Translations under genes and position numbers: made by a program | Notes under the pieces: generated by a model | Databases searched by the model: none | What the model saw: the letters and a program-made list of their open reading frames with translations, nothing else | What the model was told of the DNA's origin: nothing | Shown: positions 23,853 through 31,454 of the stretch, in pieces | Layout: every line of letters starts with the position of its first letter | Position numbering within the stretch: position 1 is the first letter of the stretch | Origin: JAFMJV01 sp034436555 | GTDB taxonomy: Bacteria > Chloroflexota > Limnocylindria > Limnocylindrales > CSP1-4 | DNA length: 64,000 nt | Assembly (NCBI GenBank): GCA_034436555.1 | Contig: DAOTUU010000033.1 | Location: forward strand, 282,113-346,112 | Reading direction: 5' to 3'

Positions 23853-25097
23853 CTATCGACCGCCCGCGGTGATCGCGCGCAGGCGCTGGGGAGCCGGCGC
23901 GGGCGCCGGTGCCGCCGGGGCCCGGATCTCGCCGACGGCCCCGTCGAGTCGGCGCGCCATCTCCGCGATCGACGCGGCGATGCCGGCCTCCACGCGACCC
24001 GCCTGGAACGGACGGCCCGTGTTCAGCCCGGTGATGGCGGCTCGATAGTCATTGACCACCAGATGCGCGATCTCGCGCTTGAGCACGCTCTCGACGCTCT
24101 TGAGCGAGACGCCGGTCATCGCGTTGGAGCGGTTCATGACCAGCGACAGCCGTTCCTTCGGCACGCCCACCTGGCTCAGCGTCTCCATCACGAGGCGCAC
24201 GTTCTTGATGCACGAGAGGTCGGCGTTGAGCACGATCATCACGCGGTCCGCGATGCCCAGGACGTCCAGCGCGTGGTCATCCAGGCGCTGGTCCAGGTCG
24301 AGCACCACGAAGTCGTGGAGCGTCCGGAGCACCTGTGTGGCCTGGAGCAGATGGTGCCGCTCCGCGCTCACCAGGTCCGCCGTCTCGGGGGTCGGTGGCG
24401 CCAGCAGCAGGTCGATGCCGCTCGCATGCCGCACGAGCACGGAACCGACCAGTTCCGCGTCGATGCCCGGGGCGTCCACCAGGTCCACGATGGAGCGCCT
24501 GTCCAGGCCCACATCCAGGAACACGCGGTGGTCCCCGAACTGGAGGTTGGCATCCACGAGGGCGACGCGCCGACCCTGCTGGCGGTGCAGGCCGATGGCG
24601 GTGTTGACCGCGAGCGTGGTGGTCCCCACGCCTCCCTTGGCCCCGTAGAACGCGAGCACCTGGCCCAGTGCCGGCCCGGGCGACGCCACCCGCTGGGGGT
24701 CGGATGCCGGTCCCTCCCGGCGCGCAGGCGAGCGGGCGAGGAAGCGGCGCACGCGTGCGCTCAGCTCGGCCGGATGGACGGGCATCGCCAGGTAGTCGTC
24801 CGCCCCGGACCGGAGGGCGCGCAGCTTCACGCGCGGATCCGCGCCGCCGACGAGCACCACGGGCGTGCGCGGCCCCGGCGACTCGCTGCGGCGGAGCTGC
24901 TCCACGAACTGGGTGCCGTCGATGCCCGCGAGATCGGTGTCAGCGACGATGACCGCGGGGCGTTCCGCCGCCCATCCCCGCATCGCCTCCCCCGCCGAGG
25001 TGGCCAGGAGCAGGTCCAGCCCCCCTCCAGACAGCGCGGTGCCGAGAAGATCCTGGACGGAGGCGTCGTCGGCGACGACGAGGATGCGCGGATTCAC
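23853..25097 (-). CDS. Receiver-domain CpaE-like ATPase (first copy)
   Basis: A 414-residue cytoplasmic protein. Residues 1-120 form a response-regulator receiver with acidic D10/D11, phospho-acceptor D53 in IVADTDLAGIDG and the conserved lysine position replaced (AMPVHP). A ParA/MinD-type ATPase follows, with deviant Walker A GAKGGVGTTT at 152-161. CpaE proteins position Flp/Tad pilus machinery at the pole. No other pilus genes are nearby. The lost lysine suggests that this receiver is not controlled by ordinary phosphorylation. The GTG at 25097 has TAGCCT seven bases upstream and no ribosome-binding site. A second, homologous gene lies at 56999-58150. Confidence 0.85.
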   Translation of the reverse strand: MNPRILVVADDASVQDLLGTALSGGGLDLLLATSAGEAMRGWAAERPAVIVADTDLAGIDGTQFVEQLRRSESPGPRTPVVLVGGADPRVKLRALRSGADDYLAMPVHPAELSARVRRFLARSPARREGPASDPQRVASPGPALGQVLAFYGAKGGVGTTTLAVNTAIGLHRQQGRRVALVDANLQFGDHRVFLDVGLDRRSIVDLVDAPGIDAELVGSVLVRHASGIDLLLAPPTPETADLVSAERHHLLQATQVLRTLHDFVVLDLDQRLDDHALDVLGIADRVMIVLNADLSCIKNVRLVMETLSQVGVPKERLSLVMNRSNAMTGVSLKSVESVLKREIAHLVVNDYRAAITGLNTGRPFQAGRVEAGIAASIAEMARRLDGAVGEIRAPAAPAPAPAPQRLRAITAGGR

Positions 25098-25104
25098 ATC
25101 GCTG

Positions 25105-25110
25105 AGGCTA
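25105..25110 (-). promoter_or_regulatory. Leaderless -10 element of the first cpaE-like gene
   Basis: TAGCCT on the minus strand, seven bases before the GTG at 25097, without a Shine-Dalgarno sequence. Confidence 0.5.
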
Positions 25111-25168
25111 TCCCCACCCCACCGGACCGCTCACCGGCCGATGGTCCCACCGGGCCGCGCCGGACGGG

Positions 25169-26152
25169 CTACCCGACGGGCGGCACCGGCGGCTCCGGGG
25201 CGGGCGCCTGGGGGGCGGGCGGGTCGATGCGCCGGACACCGGCGACCGCCGGCGCGCCCGGACCATCGCCGACCGGATCGTCGAATCCGCGATCCACGAA
25301 CCGACCGACCTTCTGGGCGAGCTCGGTGAGCTCCAGCGGCAGCACGTACTTGGTGGACGGGCTGGCGCCCAGCTGCTTGAGCGTGTCCAGGTACTGGAGC
25401 ACCATCGTCCGCTCGTCGACCACGCGCGCCGCCGAGAAGATGCGCTCGAGCGCCTGGCTGAAGCCCTCCGCCTCCAGGATCGCCGACTGGCGCTGACCCT
25501 CGGCGCGCAGGATGGCCGCCTGCTTCTCGCCCTCGGCCACGTTGATGTTCGACTGGCGCGCGCCCTCGGACTCGGTGATCACCGCGCGCCGGTTGCGCTC
25601 CGCGGAGAGCATCCGGTTCATCGCGTCCTGGACGTCGCGCGGCGGGATGATCTCGCGGATCTCCACGATCGTCACCTTGCCGCCCCAGCGCTCGGTCTGC
25701 TCGTCCAGCTTCGTGCGCAGCACCTCGTTGATCTGCTCGCGCTTGGACAGCACGTCGTCGATGAGGATGTCGCCGATGACCGCGCGGAGCGTGGTCGTGG
25801 CGATGCCCTGGAGGGCACCCGCGAAGTACGCCACGTTCACGATCGAGGACAGCGGGTCGGTGATGCGCCAGTAGATGAGGAAGTCGATGTTGATGGGCGC
25901 GTTGTCCTTGGTAATCGCGCTCTGGCTGGGGATCTCGATGAACTGCTCCCGCAGGTCCACCTTCACGGGACGGTCGATGAACGGGATGATGAGCACGAGC
26001 CCCGGGCCCTTGACCTTGTCGGGGCCGGTGCGGCCCAGTCGGAACACGACCAGCCGGTCGTACTCGTTGACGATCCGGACCGTCAGCACGACGAGCACGA
26101 GGATGACCACCACCACCAGGACCAGGGCGGCGATGGTGATCGAGTCGAACAT
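25169..26152 (-). CDS. SPFH/stomatin-family membrane scaffold protein
   Basis: A prokaryotic stomatin of 327 residues. One N-terminal transmembrane helix (about residues 6-27) precedes the SPFH/band 7 domain (VNEYDRLVVFRLGRTG, GLVLIIPFIDRPVKVDLREQ, YWRITDPLSSIVNVAYF). A long Ala/Glu coiled coil (EGEKQAAILRAEGQRQSAIL) and a Pro-rich tail follow. Such proteins oligomerise into membrane microdomains and are encoded with NfeD proteases that cleave them. Here the ATG shares one base with the nfeD stop (TGATG), so the pairing is the classical stomatin/STOPP arrangement. No substrate is implied. Confidence 0.93.
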   Translation of the reverse strand: MFDSITIAALVLVVVVILVLVVLTVRIVNEYDRLVVFRLGRTGPDKVKGPGLVLIIPFIDRPVKVDLREQFIEIPSQSAITKDNAPINIDFLIYWRITDPLSSIVNVAYFAGALQGIATTTLRAVIGDILIDDVLSKREQINEVLRTKLDEQTERWGGKVTIVEIREIIPPRDVQDAMNRMLSAERNRRAVITESEGARQSNINVAEGEKQAAILRAEGQRQSAILEAEGFSQALERIFSAARVVDERTMVLQYLDTLKQLGASPSTKYVLPLELTELAQKVGRFVDRGFDDPVGDGPGAPAVAGVRRIDPPAPQAPAPEPPVPPVG

Positions 26153-27549
26153 CAGGAGGCGCTCCTCTCGAGCCGCTCCAGCCGGGTGGGCCCGGTGGAG
26201 CCGGCGATGACGGGTTCCACGATGAGCACGAGGCCATCCTGACCCACGACCCGCACCGCGGTGTCACGGCCCAGGGGTCTTCCGTCCAGGCTTCGGGCGC
26301 TCCACTCCTCGCCTGCGGCGCGGATGGAGCCGACCGGGTCCAGGGTCCGGCGGACGGATGCGGCGGTGCCCGGGGCCAGCAGGTGACGCTGGCGATCCAC
26401 CACGCCGATGTTCATGCGGGGCATCCGCCGAGCGCGCACGGCGGCCCACAGCACCACCCCGACGAAGCCCGCGGTGAGCGTCGTCATCACCGCGATGACC
26501 GGCAGGGCGACCTCGACGGCCGGGCCCACGGGCGAGCCGGGCTCCGTGTACAGCGCCGACGCGCCCAGCACGAACGCCACGAGCCCGCCCATGGCGAGCA
26601 GGCCATGACTGGTGATGGTCAGCTCCAGCACGAACAGCACGACCGCGAGCGCGATGAGCAGCAGCCCGGCCACGTTCAGCGGCAGACTGCCGAAGCCGAT
26701 GAACGCGAGCAGCAGCGCGAAGGCGCCCAGCACCCCCGTCACGAGGTTCGGGTTCTGGAGCTCGAACAGCAGCCCGTAGAAGCCGAGCGTGAACAGGATG
26801 AACGCGATGTTCGGGTCCGCCAGCAGATGCAGGAAGGACTGGAGCGGGTTCATCGCCTCGTCCACCACCGGCGCCTCCGCCAGGTCCAGGGTGACCGGAC
26901 CGGACGCGGTCGTCACGACCCGTCCGTCGACACCCGCGAGCAGCGTCTCCAGGGTCGCCGCCTTGAGGTCGATGGCACCCGCCGCGAGCGCCGCATCCAC
27001 GGTGTGGGAGGTGGCGTCGGTCACGGTGTCCACGGCCCAGTCCACCGGGCGCCCGCGCGTCTCCGCGAGGGCGGTCACCCAGGCGACCGTGTCGTTGCGC
27101 ACCTTCTCGCCGAGCGCCCCGTCGATGTCCTCTCCCTGGGCGCCCACCGGCGTGGCCGCCCCGATGTTGGTGCCGGGCGCCATGGCCGCGACGTGCGCCG
27201 CGAGCGTGATGAACGTGCCGGCGCTCGCGGCGCGCGCCCCCGACGGCCCCACCCACACGATGATCGGCACGCGTGATGACAGGAACGCCTGCACGATCGT
27301 CCGCGTCGCCTCGAGCGAGCCGCCCGGGGTGTCGAGCCTGACCACGAGGGCCGCCGCGCCGTCGCGCTCCGCGCGCGTGACGCCGTCGGCGAGATAGTTG
27401 GCCATCACCTGGTCCACCACGCCGTCCGCGGTCAGCACGCGCACGGGCGGCGCGTCCTCGCCCGCTGCCGCGGCGCCGAGCATCATCAGCAGGCCCAGTG
27501 CCAGAGGCAGGGCGCGGAGCAGGAGGCGGACGCGAAGGCTCATCGTCAT
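26152..27549 (-). CDS. NfeD-family membrane serine protease (ClpP-like plus NfeD)
   Basis: Full-length NfeD/STOPP protein, 465 residues. Signal peptide at 1-29 (ending AAAAGEDA). The ClpP/SppA-like domain (about 35-215) has the dyad serine probably S109 in RAASAGTFITLA and lysine K149 in GEKVRNDTVAWV, matching the Ser-Lys pair known from archaeal 1510-N. It is followed by about four to five membrane helices (FILFTLGFYGLLFELQNPNL, LLLIALAVVLFVLELTITSH, GLVAFVLGASALYTEPGSP) and a C-terminal OB-fold NfeD domain (VRRTLDPVGSIRAAGEEWSA). It would cleave hydrophobic segments of the downstream stomatin. The upstream Nudix gene ends 19 bases earlier, so the three probably form an operon. Confidence 0.92.
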   Translation of the reverse strand: MTMSLRVRLLLRALPLALGLLMMLGAAAAGEDAPPVRVLTADGVVDQVMANYLADGVTRAERDGAAALVVRLDTPGGSLEATRTIVQAFLSSRVPIIVWVGPSGARAASAGTFITLAAHVAAMAPGTNIGAATPVGAQGEDIDGALGEKVRNDTVAWVTALAETRGRPVDWAVDTVTDATSHTVDAALAAGAIDLKAATLETLLAGVDGRVVTTASGPVTLDLAEAPVVDEAMNPLQSFLHLLADPNIAFILFTLGFYGLLFELQNPNLVTGVLGAFALLLAFIGFGSLPLNVAGLLLIALAVVLFVLELTITSHGLLAMGGLVAFVLGASALYTEPGSPVGPAVEVALPVIAVMTTLTAGFVGVVLWAAVRARRMPRMNIGVVDRQRHLLAPGTAASVRRTLDPVGSIRAAGEEWSARSLDGRPLGRDTAVRVVGQDGLVLIVEPVIAGSTGPTRLERLERSAS

Positions 27550-27568
27550 CAGGCGGTGCCTGACGCGA

Positions 27569-28189
27569 TTATCCCATCCTCGGAGACGTCTGCCCCGCGC
27601 GGACCGAGGCGGACCCCGGGAACAGGTGGTCGAACACGAGCGACGACCAGGTCTCCATCCGGTCCTGCACGCCGCGGCACTCGGCGGGCGTCGCGAAGGC
27701 ACCCTCGAGCTTGTGGGTCTCGCGCACCGCAACCGGCCGACCCTCCGCCTCCACCAGGTAGACCAGGCCGACGTGCACCCGGCCGACGGGCGTGGAGTCG
27801 TCGTTGAGCAGTCCCACCAGCACCGGCTCGGGCTCCCACGGCGCGTCGAGCTCCTCCGCCCACTCCCGGGCGATGCCGCCCGCGACCCCGCCATCCTCGG
27901 GGTTCACGTGGCCGCCGACCCCGATCGACCAGCGGTCGTGGAGCCGCGCGTCCCCGCCCGCGCGGGTGCGCCGCATCAGGAACACCGAGCCGCGGTCGAT
28001 GACCACGAGGTACGGGATGACCTGCTTCCAGGCGGGGTCGGTCTCGCACGCACCCCGCCGGCGATGGCTGCCGTGCCGCTCGACGAGCGCGAGGCGCCCG
28101 GCGAGGTCGCCGTGGAGCACGCCCTGCCACCCGCCGTCGGCCATGAGCACGTCGCGGGGCAGCCCGAGGACCAGTTCGTCGTCTGCCAT
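27569..28189 (-). CDS. Nudix-family hydrolase
   Basis: A 206-residue Nudix-fold protein. The Nudix box region is GGHVNPEDGGVAGGIAREWAEEL-like (near residues 90-113): the metal-binding REWAEEL core is intact, but the start of the box follows the GGHxNPxD variant seen in phosphohydrolases acting on isopentenyl diphosphate-like or nucleotide substrates. The N-terminal 55 residues are family-specific. The ATG at 28189 has TAGCAT six bases upstream, predicting a leaderless mRNA that also carries the nfeD and stomatin genes. It is divergent from a secreted propeller. The substrate is not determinable from sequence. Confidence 0.85.
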   Translation of the reverse strand: MADDELVLGLPRDVLMADGGWQGVLHGDLAGRLALVERHGSHRRRGACETDPAWKQVIPYLVVIDRGSVFLMRRTRAGGDARLHDRWSIGVGGHVNPEDGGVAGGIAREWAEELDAPWEPEPVLVGLLNDDSTPVGRVHVGLVYLVEAEGRPVAVRETHKLEGAFATPAECRGVQDRMETWSSLVFDHLFPGSASVRAGQTSPRMG

Positions 28190-28195
28190 GCGGTG

Positions 28196-28201
28196 ATGCT
28201 A
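28196..28201 (-). promoter_or_regulatory. Leaderless -10 element of the Nudix-nfeD-stomatin operon
   Basis: TAGCAT on the minus strand with six bases to the ATG at 28189; no Shine-Dalgarno sequence. It shares a 59-base divergent gap with the -10 at 28235. Confidence 0.55.
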
Positions 28202-28234
28202 CCGGCGCGCGGGGCGACCCGGCGCCGACCCGGG

Positions 28235-28240
28235 TACCCT
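28235..28240 (+). promoter_or_regulatory. Leaderless -10 element of the YVTN propeller gene
   Basis: TACCCT followed by eight bases and the GTG at 28249; no Shine-Dalgarno sequence. Confidence 0.5.
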
Positions 28241-28248
28241 TCGCGGAC

Positions 28249-29355
28249 GTGAGACCCGTGCGACGTCCCCGGCTCCCGCTCGCCTGCCTGGTGGCGGCAC
28301 TCGCGAGCGTGATCCTCGGCGCCCTGCCCGCGGGTGCGTCGTCACCCTCGGACGAGCGCCACCTCCACCTCCGGCGGGTCATCGGCGGCGCCATCGCGCC
28401 GAAGTCCGTGGTCGCCACGGGCACCGGCGAGGTCTGGGCCCAGAACGAGGTGTTCCGCCACACGGTCACGGTGTACGGCCCCGGGGGCGGTCTGCGTGCG
28501 ACCATCAGCGATCGCGTGCGGCTGTCGCGGTTCGGATTCGAGCGGTGGGACCGGCCGGTCCAGGGCGGGCCCGTGGAGGCCGCGGTGTCACCCGACGGCC
28601 GCACGATGTACGTCTCCCAGCGGTCCATGTACGGTCCCGGGTTCCGGCATCCGGCGCCGCTGGACCCCGCCTGCCATCCATCTGACGGCATCGATCGCAG
28701 CTTCGTGTATGCCATCGACCGGGTGACCCGCCGCATCCGGGACGTGTACCGCGTGGGCATGACCCCCAAGTTCCTGGCGGTGACCCCCGACGGTCGTCGG
28801 CTGCTGGTGGCCAACTGGTGCGGCTACGACCTGTCGGTGGTGGACCTGGCGCAGGGCCGCGAGGTGCGCCGCATCAGGCTCGGCCCCTATCCCCGGGGCA
28901 TCGTCGTGACGCCCGACGGGCGTGCGGCGTGGGTGGCCGTGATGGGGTCACCCGACCTCGCCCGAATCGACCTGGCGACCTACCGGGTGCGCTGGCTCCG
29001 GGATGTCGGCTGGAACCCGCGTCACCTGCTGCTCAGCCCGGATGGGCGGTTCCTGTACGTGACGCTCGACTGGCGCGACGAGGTCGCGAAGATCGACCTG
29101 GCCCGTCGCAGGGTCGTCCGGCGCGTCCACACGGGCCCCGAACCCAGGAGCATGGCCATCAGCGAGGACGGCCGGTCGCTGTACGTGGGCAACTACGAGG
29201 GCGACTCGCTGGTGAAGCTGCGCGCCCGCGACCTGCGCATCCTCCAGCGCGTGTCCGTCCCGGGCGACCCGATCGGCGTCGCCTACGAGCCGGTCAGCGA
29301 CACCGTCTGGGTGTCGTCATACCAGGGCACGATCCGCATCTTCGACGAGCGCTGA
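28249..29355 (+). CDS. Secreted YVTN-type beta-propeller protein
   Basis: An exported protein of 368 residues. Residues 1-31 are a signal peptide (LACLVAALASVILGALPAGA). The rest is a seven-bladed YVTN/NHL-like propeller with repeats such as FLAVTPDGRRLLVANWCGYD, GIVVTPDGRAAWVAVMG, HLLLSPDGRFLYVTLDW, SMAISEDGRSLYVGNYEG and IGVAYEPVSDTVWVSS. Blades of this type bind ligands or proteins outside the cell; a few relatives act in surface layers or redox partners, but no role can be assigned here. The GTG start is chosen because TACCCT ends eight bases before it and the signal peptide begins right after. A strong hairpin follows the stop. Confidence 0.85.
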   Translation: MRPVRRPRLPLACLVAALASVILGALPAGASSPSDERHLHLRRVIGGAIAPKSVVATGTGEVWAQNEVFRHTVTVYGPGGGLRATISDRVRLSRFGFERWDRPVQGGPVEAAVSPDGRTMYVSQRSMYGPGFRHPAPLDPACHPSDGIDRSFVYAIDRVTRRIRDVYRVGMTPKFLAVTPDGRRLLVANWCGYDLSVVDLAQGREVRRIRLGPYPRGIVVTPDGRAAWVAVMGSPDLARIDLATYRVRWLRDVGWNPRHLLLSPDGRFLYVTLDWRDEVAKIDLARRRVVRRVHTGPEPRSMAISEDGRSLYVGNYEGDSLVKLRARDLRILQRVSVPGDPIGVAYEPVSDTVWVSSYQGTIRIFDER

Positions 29356-29357
29356 AT

Positions 29358-29389
29358 CGCGACACCCCGGTGCGGGCCGGGGTGTCGCG
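29358..29389. terminator. Bidirectional terminator hairpin
   Basis: A perfect 13-base-pair stem (CGCGACACCCCGG and its complement) with a six-base loop, in the 53-base gap between the convergent propeller and TrpB2 genes. Confidence 0.7.
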
Positions 29390-29408
29390 GGCGGCCGATG
29401 GGCGCCGG

Positions 29409-30764
29409 TCAGACGGTGGGCACCGTCTCGAGCGCCACGCGGATCCGCTCCTGGGGCAGCTCGAAGTCCTCCAGGCTGCCGTTCAGGTAGCGCTCGTAGG
29501 CACTCAGGTCGAAGTGCCCGTGGCCGCACAGGTTGAACAGGATGACCGGGCTGGTGCCCTCGTCGCGCGCTCGGAGCGCCTCGTCGATGACCGCGCTGAC
29601 GGCGTGGGCCGGCTCCGGCGCGGGCAGGATGCCCTCTGCTCGCGCGAAGCGGACACCCGCCTCGAACGTCTTGCGCTGGTGGACCGCACGCGCCTCGATA
29701 AGGCCCAGCTCCTTGGCCAGGCTCACCTGCGGCGACATGCCGTGATAGCGCAGCCCACCCGCGTGGATGGGATCGGGGATGAAGTCATGACCCAGCGTGT
29801 GCATCTTGACCATGGGCGCCATCCTGCCGGTGTCACCGAAGTCGTAGCGATACACGCCGCGCGTCAGCGACGGAGCCGCCTCCGGCTCCACCGCGATGAT
29901 CCGATAGTCGGCCTCGCCGCGCAGCTTCTGGCCCAGGAACGGGAAGGTCAGGCCTGCGAAGTTCGAACCGCCACCGGTGCACCCCACGAGGATGTCCGGC
30001 TTGTCGCCGGCCATCGCCATCTGCTCCATCGCCTCCAGGCCGATGACCGTCTGGTGGAGCAGCACGTGGTTGAGCACGGAACCCAGGGCGTACTTGGTGT
30101 CGTCCCGGGTGGCGGCGTCCTCCACGGCCTCGCTGATCGCGATGCCCAGGGAGCCTGGCGAGTCCGGATGCTCCGCGAGGACCGCCCGGCCGTAGTTCGT
30201 GGTGGGGCTGGGGCTCGCCACGACCTCCGCCCCGTACACCTCCATGAGGTTGCGCCGATAGGGCTTCTGGTCGTACGAGGCGCGCACCATGTAGACCTTG
30301 ACCTCGAGCCCGAAGATCGCGCCCGCGAGCGCCAGCGAGGTGCCCCACTGGCCAGCCCCGGTCTCCGTGGCGAGGCGCGTCACGCCCTCGGCCTTGTTGA
30401 AGAACGCCTGGGGGATGGCGGTGTTCGGCTTGTGGCTTCCGGCCGGGCTGACGCCCTCGTACTTGTAATAGATGCGGGCGGTGGTGCCCAGCGCGGCCTC
30501 CAGGCGGTGCGCCCGGAACAGCGGCGAGGGGCGGTACATCGAGTACGCCTCGCGGACCGGCTCGGGGATCTCGATCTCCCGTTCCTGGGAGACCTCCTGG
30601 AGGATGAGGCCCATCGGGAACAGCGGCGCGAGGTCGGCGGGGCCGATCGGCTGCCCGGTGCCCGGGTGGAGCGGCGGCGACTGACCGGCCAGGTCCGCGT
30701 TGATGTTGTACCAGGCCTTGGGGATGCGGTCCTCGGGCAGGATGAACTTGGTCTGCTTCGCCAT
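29409..30764 (-). CDS. TrpB2-type pyridoxal-phosphate enzyme
   Basis: A 451-residue fold-type II PLP enzyme of the TrpB2 group, which resembles the tryptophan synthase beta chain (indole plus serine to tryptophan). The PLP lysine is K112 in GSHKPNTAIPQ, the phosphate loop is GGGSN at 264-268, and ETGAGQWGTSLA at 134-145 covers the catalytic loop. At about 450 residues it is longer than TrpB1 (about 400), as TrpB2 proteins are. No trpA or other trp gene is adjacent, so it may act alone, for example as a salvage or phosphoserine-dependent enzyme. The ATG follows GAGGAG at ideal spacing. A TTGACG/TACACT promoter lies upstream. Confidence 0.92.
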   Translation of the reverse strand: MAKQTKFILPEDRIPKAWYNINADLAGQSPPLHPGTGQPIGPADLAPLFPMGLILQEVSQEREIEIPEPVREAYSMYRPSPLFRAHRLEAALGTTARIYYKYEGVSPAGSHKPNTAIPQAFFNKAEGVTRLATETGAGQWGTSLALAGAIFGLEVKVYMVRASYDQKPYRRNLMEVYGAEVVASPSPTTNYGRAVLAEHPDSPGSLGIAISEAVEDAATRDDTKYALGSVLNHVLLHQTVIGLEAMEQMAMAGDKPDILVGCTGGGSNFAGLTFPFLGQKLRGEADYRIIAVEPEAAPSLTRGVYRYDFGDTGRMAPMVKMHTLGHDFIPDPIHAGGLRYHGMSPQVSLAKELGLIEARAVHQRKTFEAGVRFARAEGILPAPEPAHAVSAVIDEALRARDEGTSPVILFNLCGHGHFDLSAYERYLNGSLEDFELPQERIRVALETVPTV

Positions 30765-30812
30765 GGGTCTCCTCGACGGGTCGGGCCGGCGTGCGCGGCG
30801 CGCCTCGGCGCG

Positions 30813-30842
30813 AGTGTACGGACCGCGCCGACGGAGCGTCAA
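30813..30842 (-). promoter_or_regulatory. Sigma-70-like promoter of the TrpB2 gene
   Basis: Minus-strand TTGACG (30842-30837), an 18-base spacer and TACACT (30818-30813). This predicts a leader of about 40 bases containing the GAGGAG ribosome-binding site. Confidence 0.65.
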
Positions 30843-30911
30843 ACGCGAACGCGCCCCGGCGACCCGCGTGACGACCGCGCGGCTCAGAGGCTGTGAACAG
30901 ACCGGCCGCCG

Positions 30912-31023
30912 GCCGGGTCCGGCCCGCCCCGGAGTCGCGCCTCGGTGCGCCCCGCGCCGCCCTGCCCGCCGGGTCCGGCCCGCCCCGGAGTCGCGCCTCG
31001 GTGTCCGCCCCGCGCCGCCCTGC
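30912..31023. repeat. Direct repeat, two copies, 56-base period
   Basis: A block starting GCCGGGTCCGGCCCGCCCCG at 30912 recurs at 30968 with the same 36-base core and a matching CGCCCCGCGCCGCCCTGCCC tail. A third, shortened piece (GAGTCGCGCCGGGTGTCCGC) follows at about 31027. Confidence 0.8.
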
Positions 31024-31097
31024 CCGGAGTCGCGCCGGGTGTCCGCCCAGCGGCCATGACCGACGCGTCCGGACCCGATCCCGTGGGACGGGCCGCC

Positions 31098-31179
31098 GAG
31101 GGGCCCATCCGGACACGCCCGGTCCGATGCGGGCCGCTGAGGGGCCCATCCGGACACGCCCGGTCCGATCCGGTCCGAT
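31098..31179. repeat. Direct repeat, two copies, 41-base period
   Basis: A 31-base unit beginning GAGGGGCCCATCCGGACACG and ending CGGTCCGAT occurs at 31098-31128 and 31139-31169 without change. Its last ten bases (CCGGTCCGAT) are then repeated once more. Confidence 0.85.
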
Positions 31180-31230
31180 GAGCGGCCCGGATCGGACGCG
31201 CCGGCCCGGGGCACGTCGGTCGTGTCCGCT

Positions 31231-31273
31231 CGGCGGCCGGGCGCCCGATGCCCGGCGGCCGGGCGCCCGATGC
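31231..31273. repeat. Direct repeat, two copies, 22-base period
   Basis: CGGCGGCCGGGCGCCCGATG plus C occurs at 31231-31251 and 31253-31273. Each copy contains the self-complementary core GGGCGCCC. Confidence 0.85.
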
Positions 31274-31299
31274 TCGGCGGGCCGGCCTCGGACATCTGC

Positions 31300-31387
31300 C
31301 GGCGGCTCCCACCCGCCGCCGACGGCCCGGCCGCCACATACGGCCCCGAGCCCCGTCCCGCGGCGGCTCCCACCCGCCGCCGACGGC
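31300..31387. repeat. Direct repeat, two copies, 61-base spacing
   Basis: A 27-base unit starting CGGCGGCTCCCACCCGCCGC occurs at 31300-31326 and 31361-31387. Each copy can fold on itself (GGCGG with CCGCC). Confidence 0.8.
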
Positions 31388-31454
31388 GCGGGCGTCACAT
31401 CCGGCCTGGAGTGCGGGGGCGTCGGTCGGCTCGCCAGCCGCCTTCAGCTCAGAC

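Larger units (their letters stand above)
30843..31454. other. Gene-free GC-rich stretch made of local tandem duplications
   Basis: About 610 bases between the TrpB2 promoter and the end of the ABC permease hold no supportable gene. Several frames stay open, but they are arginine/proline-rich, lack ribosome-binding sites and show no domain. The sequence is built from at least four separate pairs of near-identical direct repeats with different periods (about 56, 41, 22 and 61 bases), several of which contain internal palindromes. Possible explanations are a decayed gene, a replication-slippage island or a structured untranslated RNA. Confidence 0.7.
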
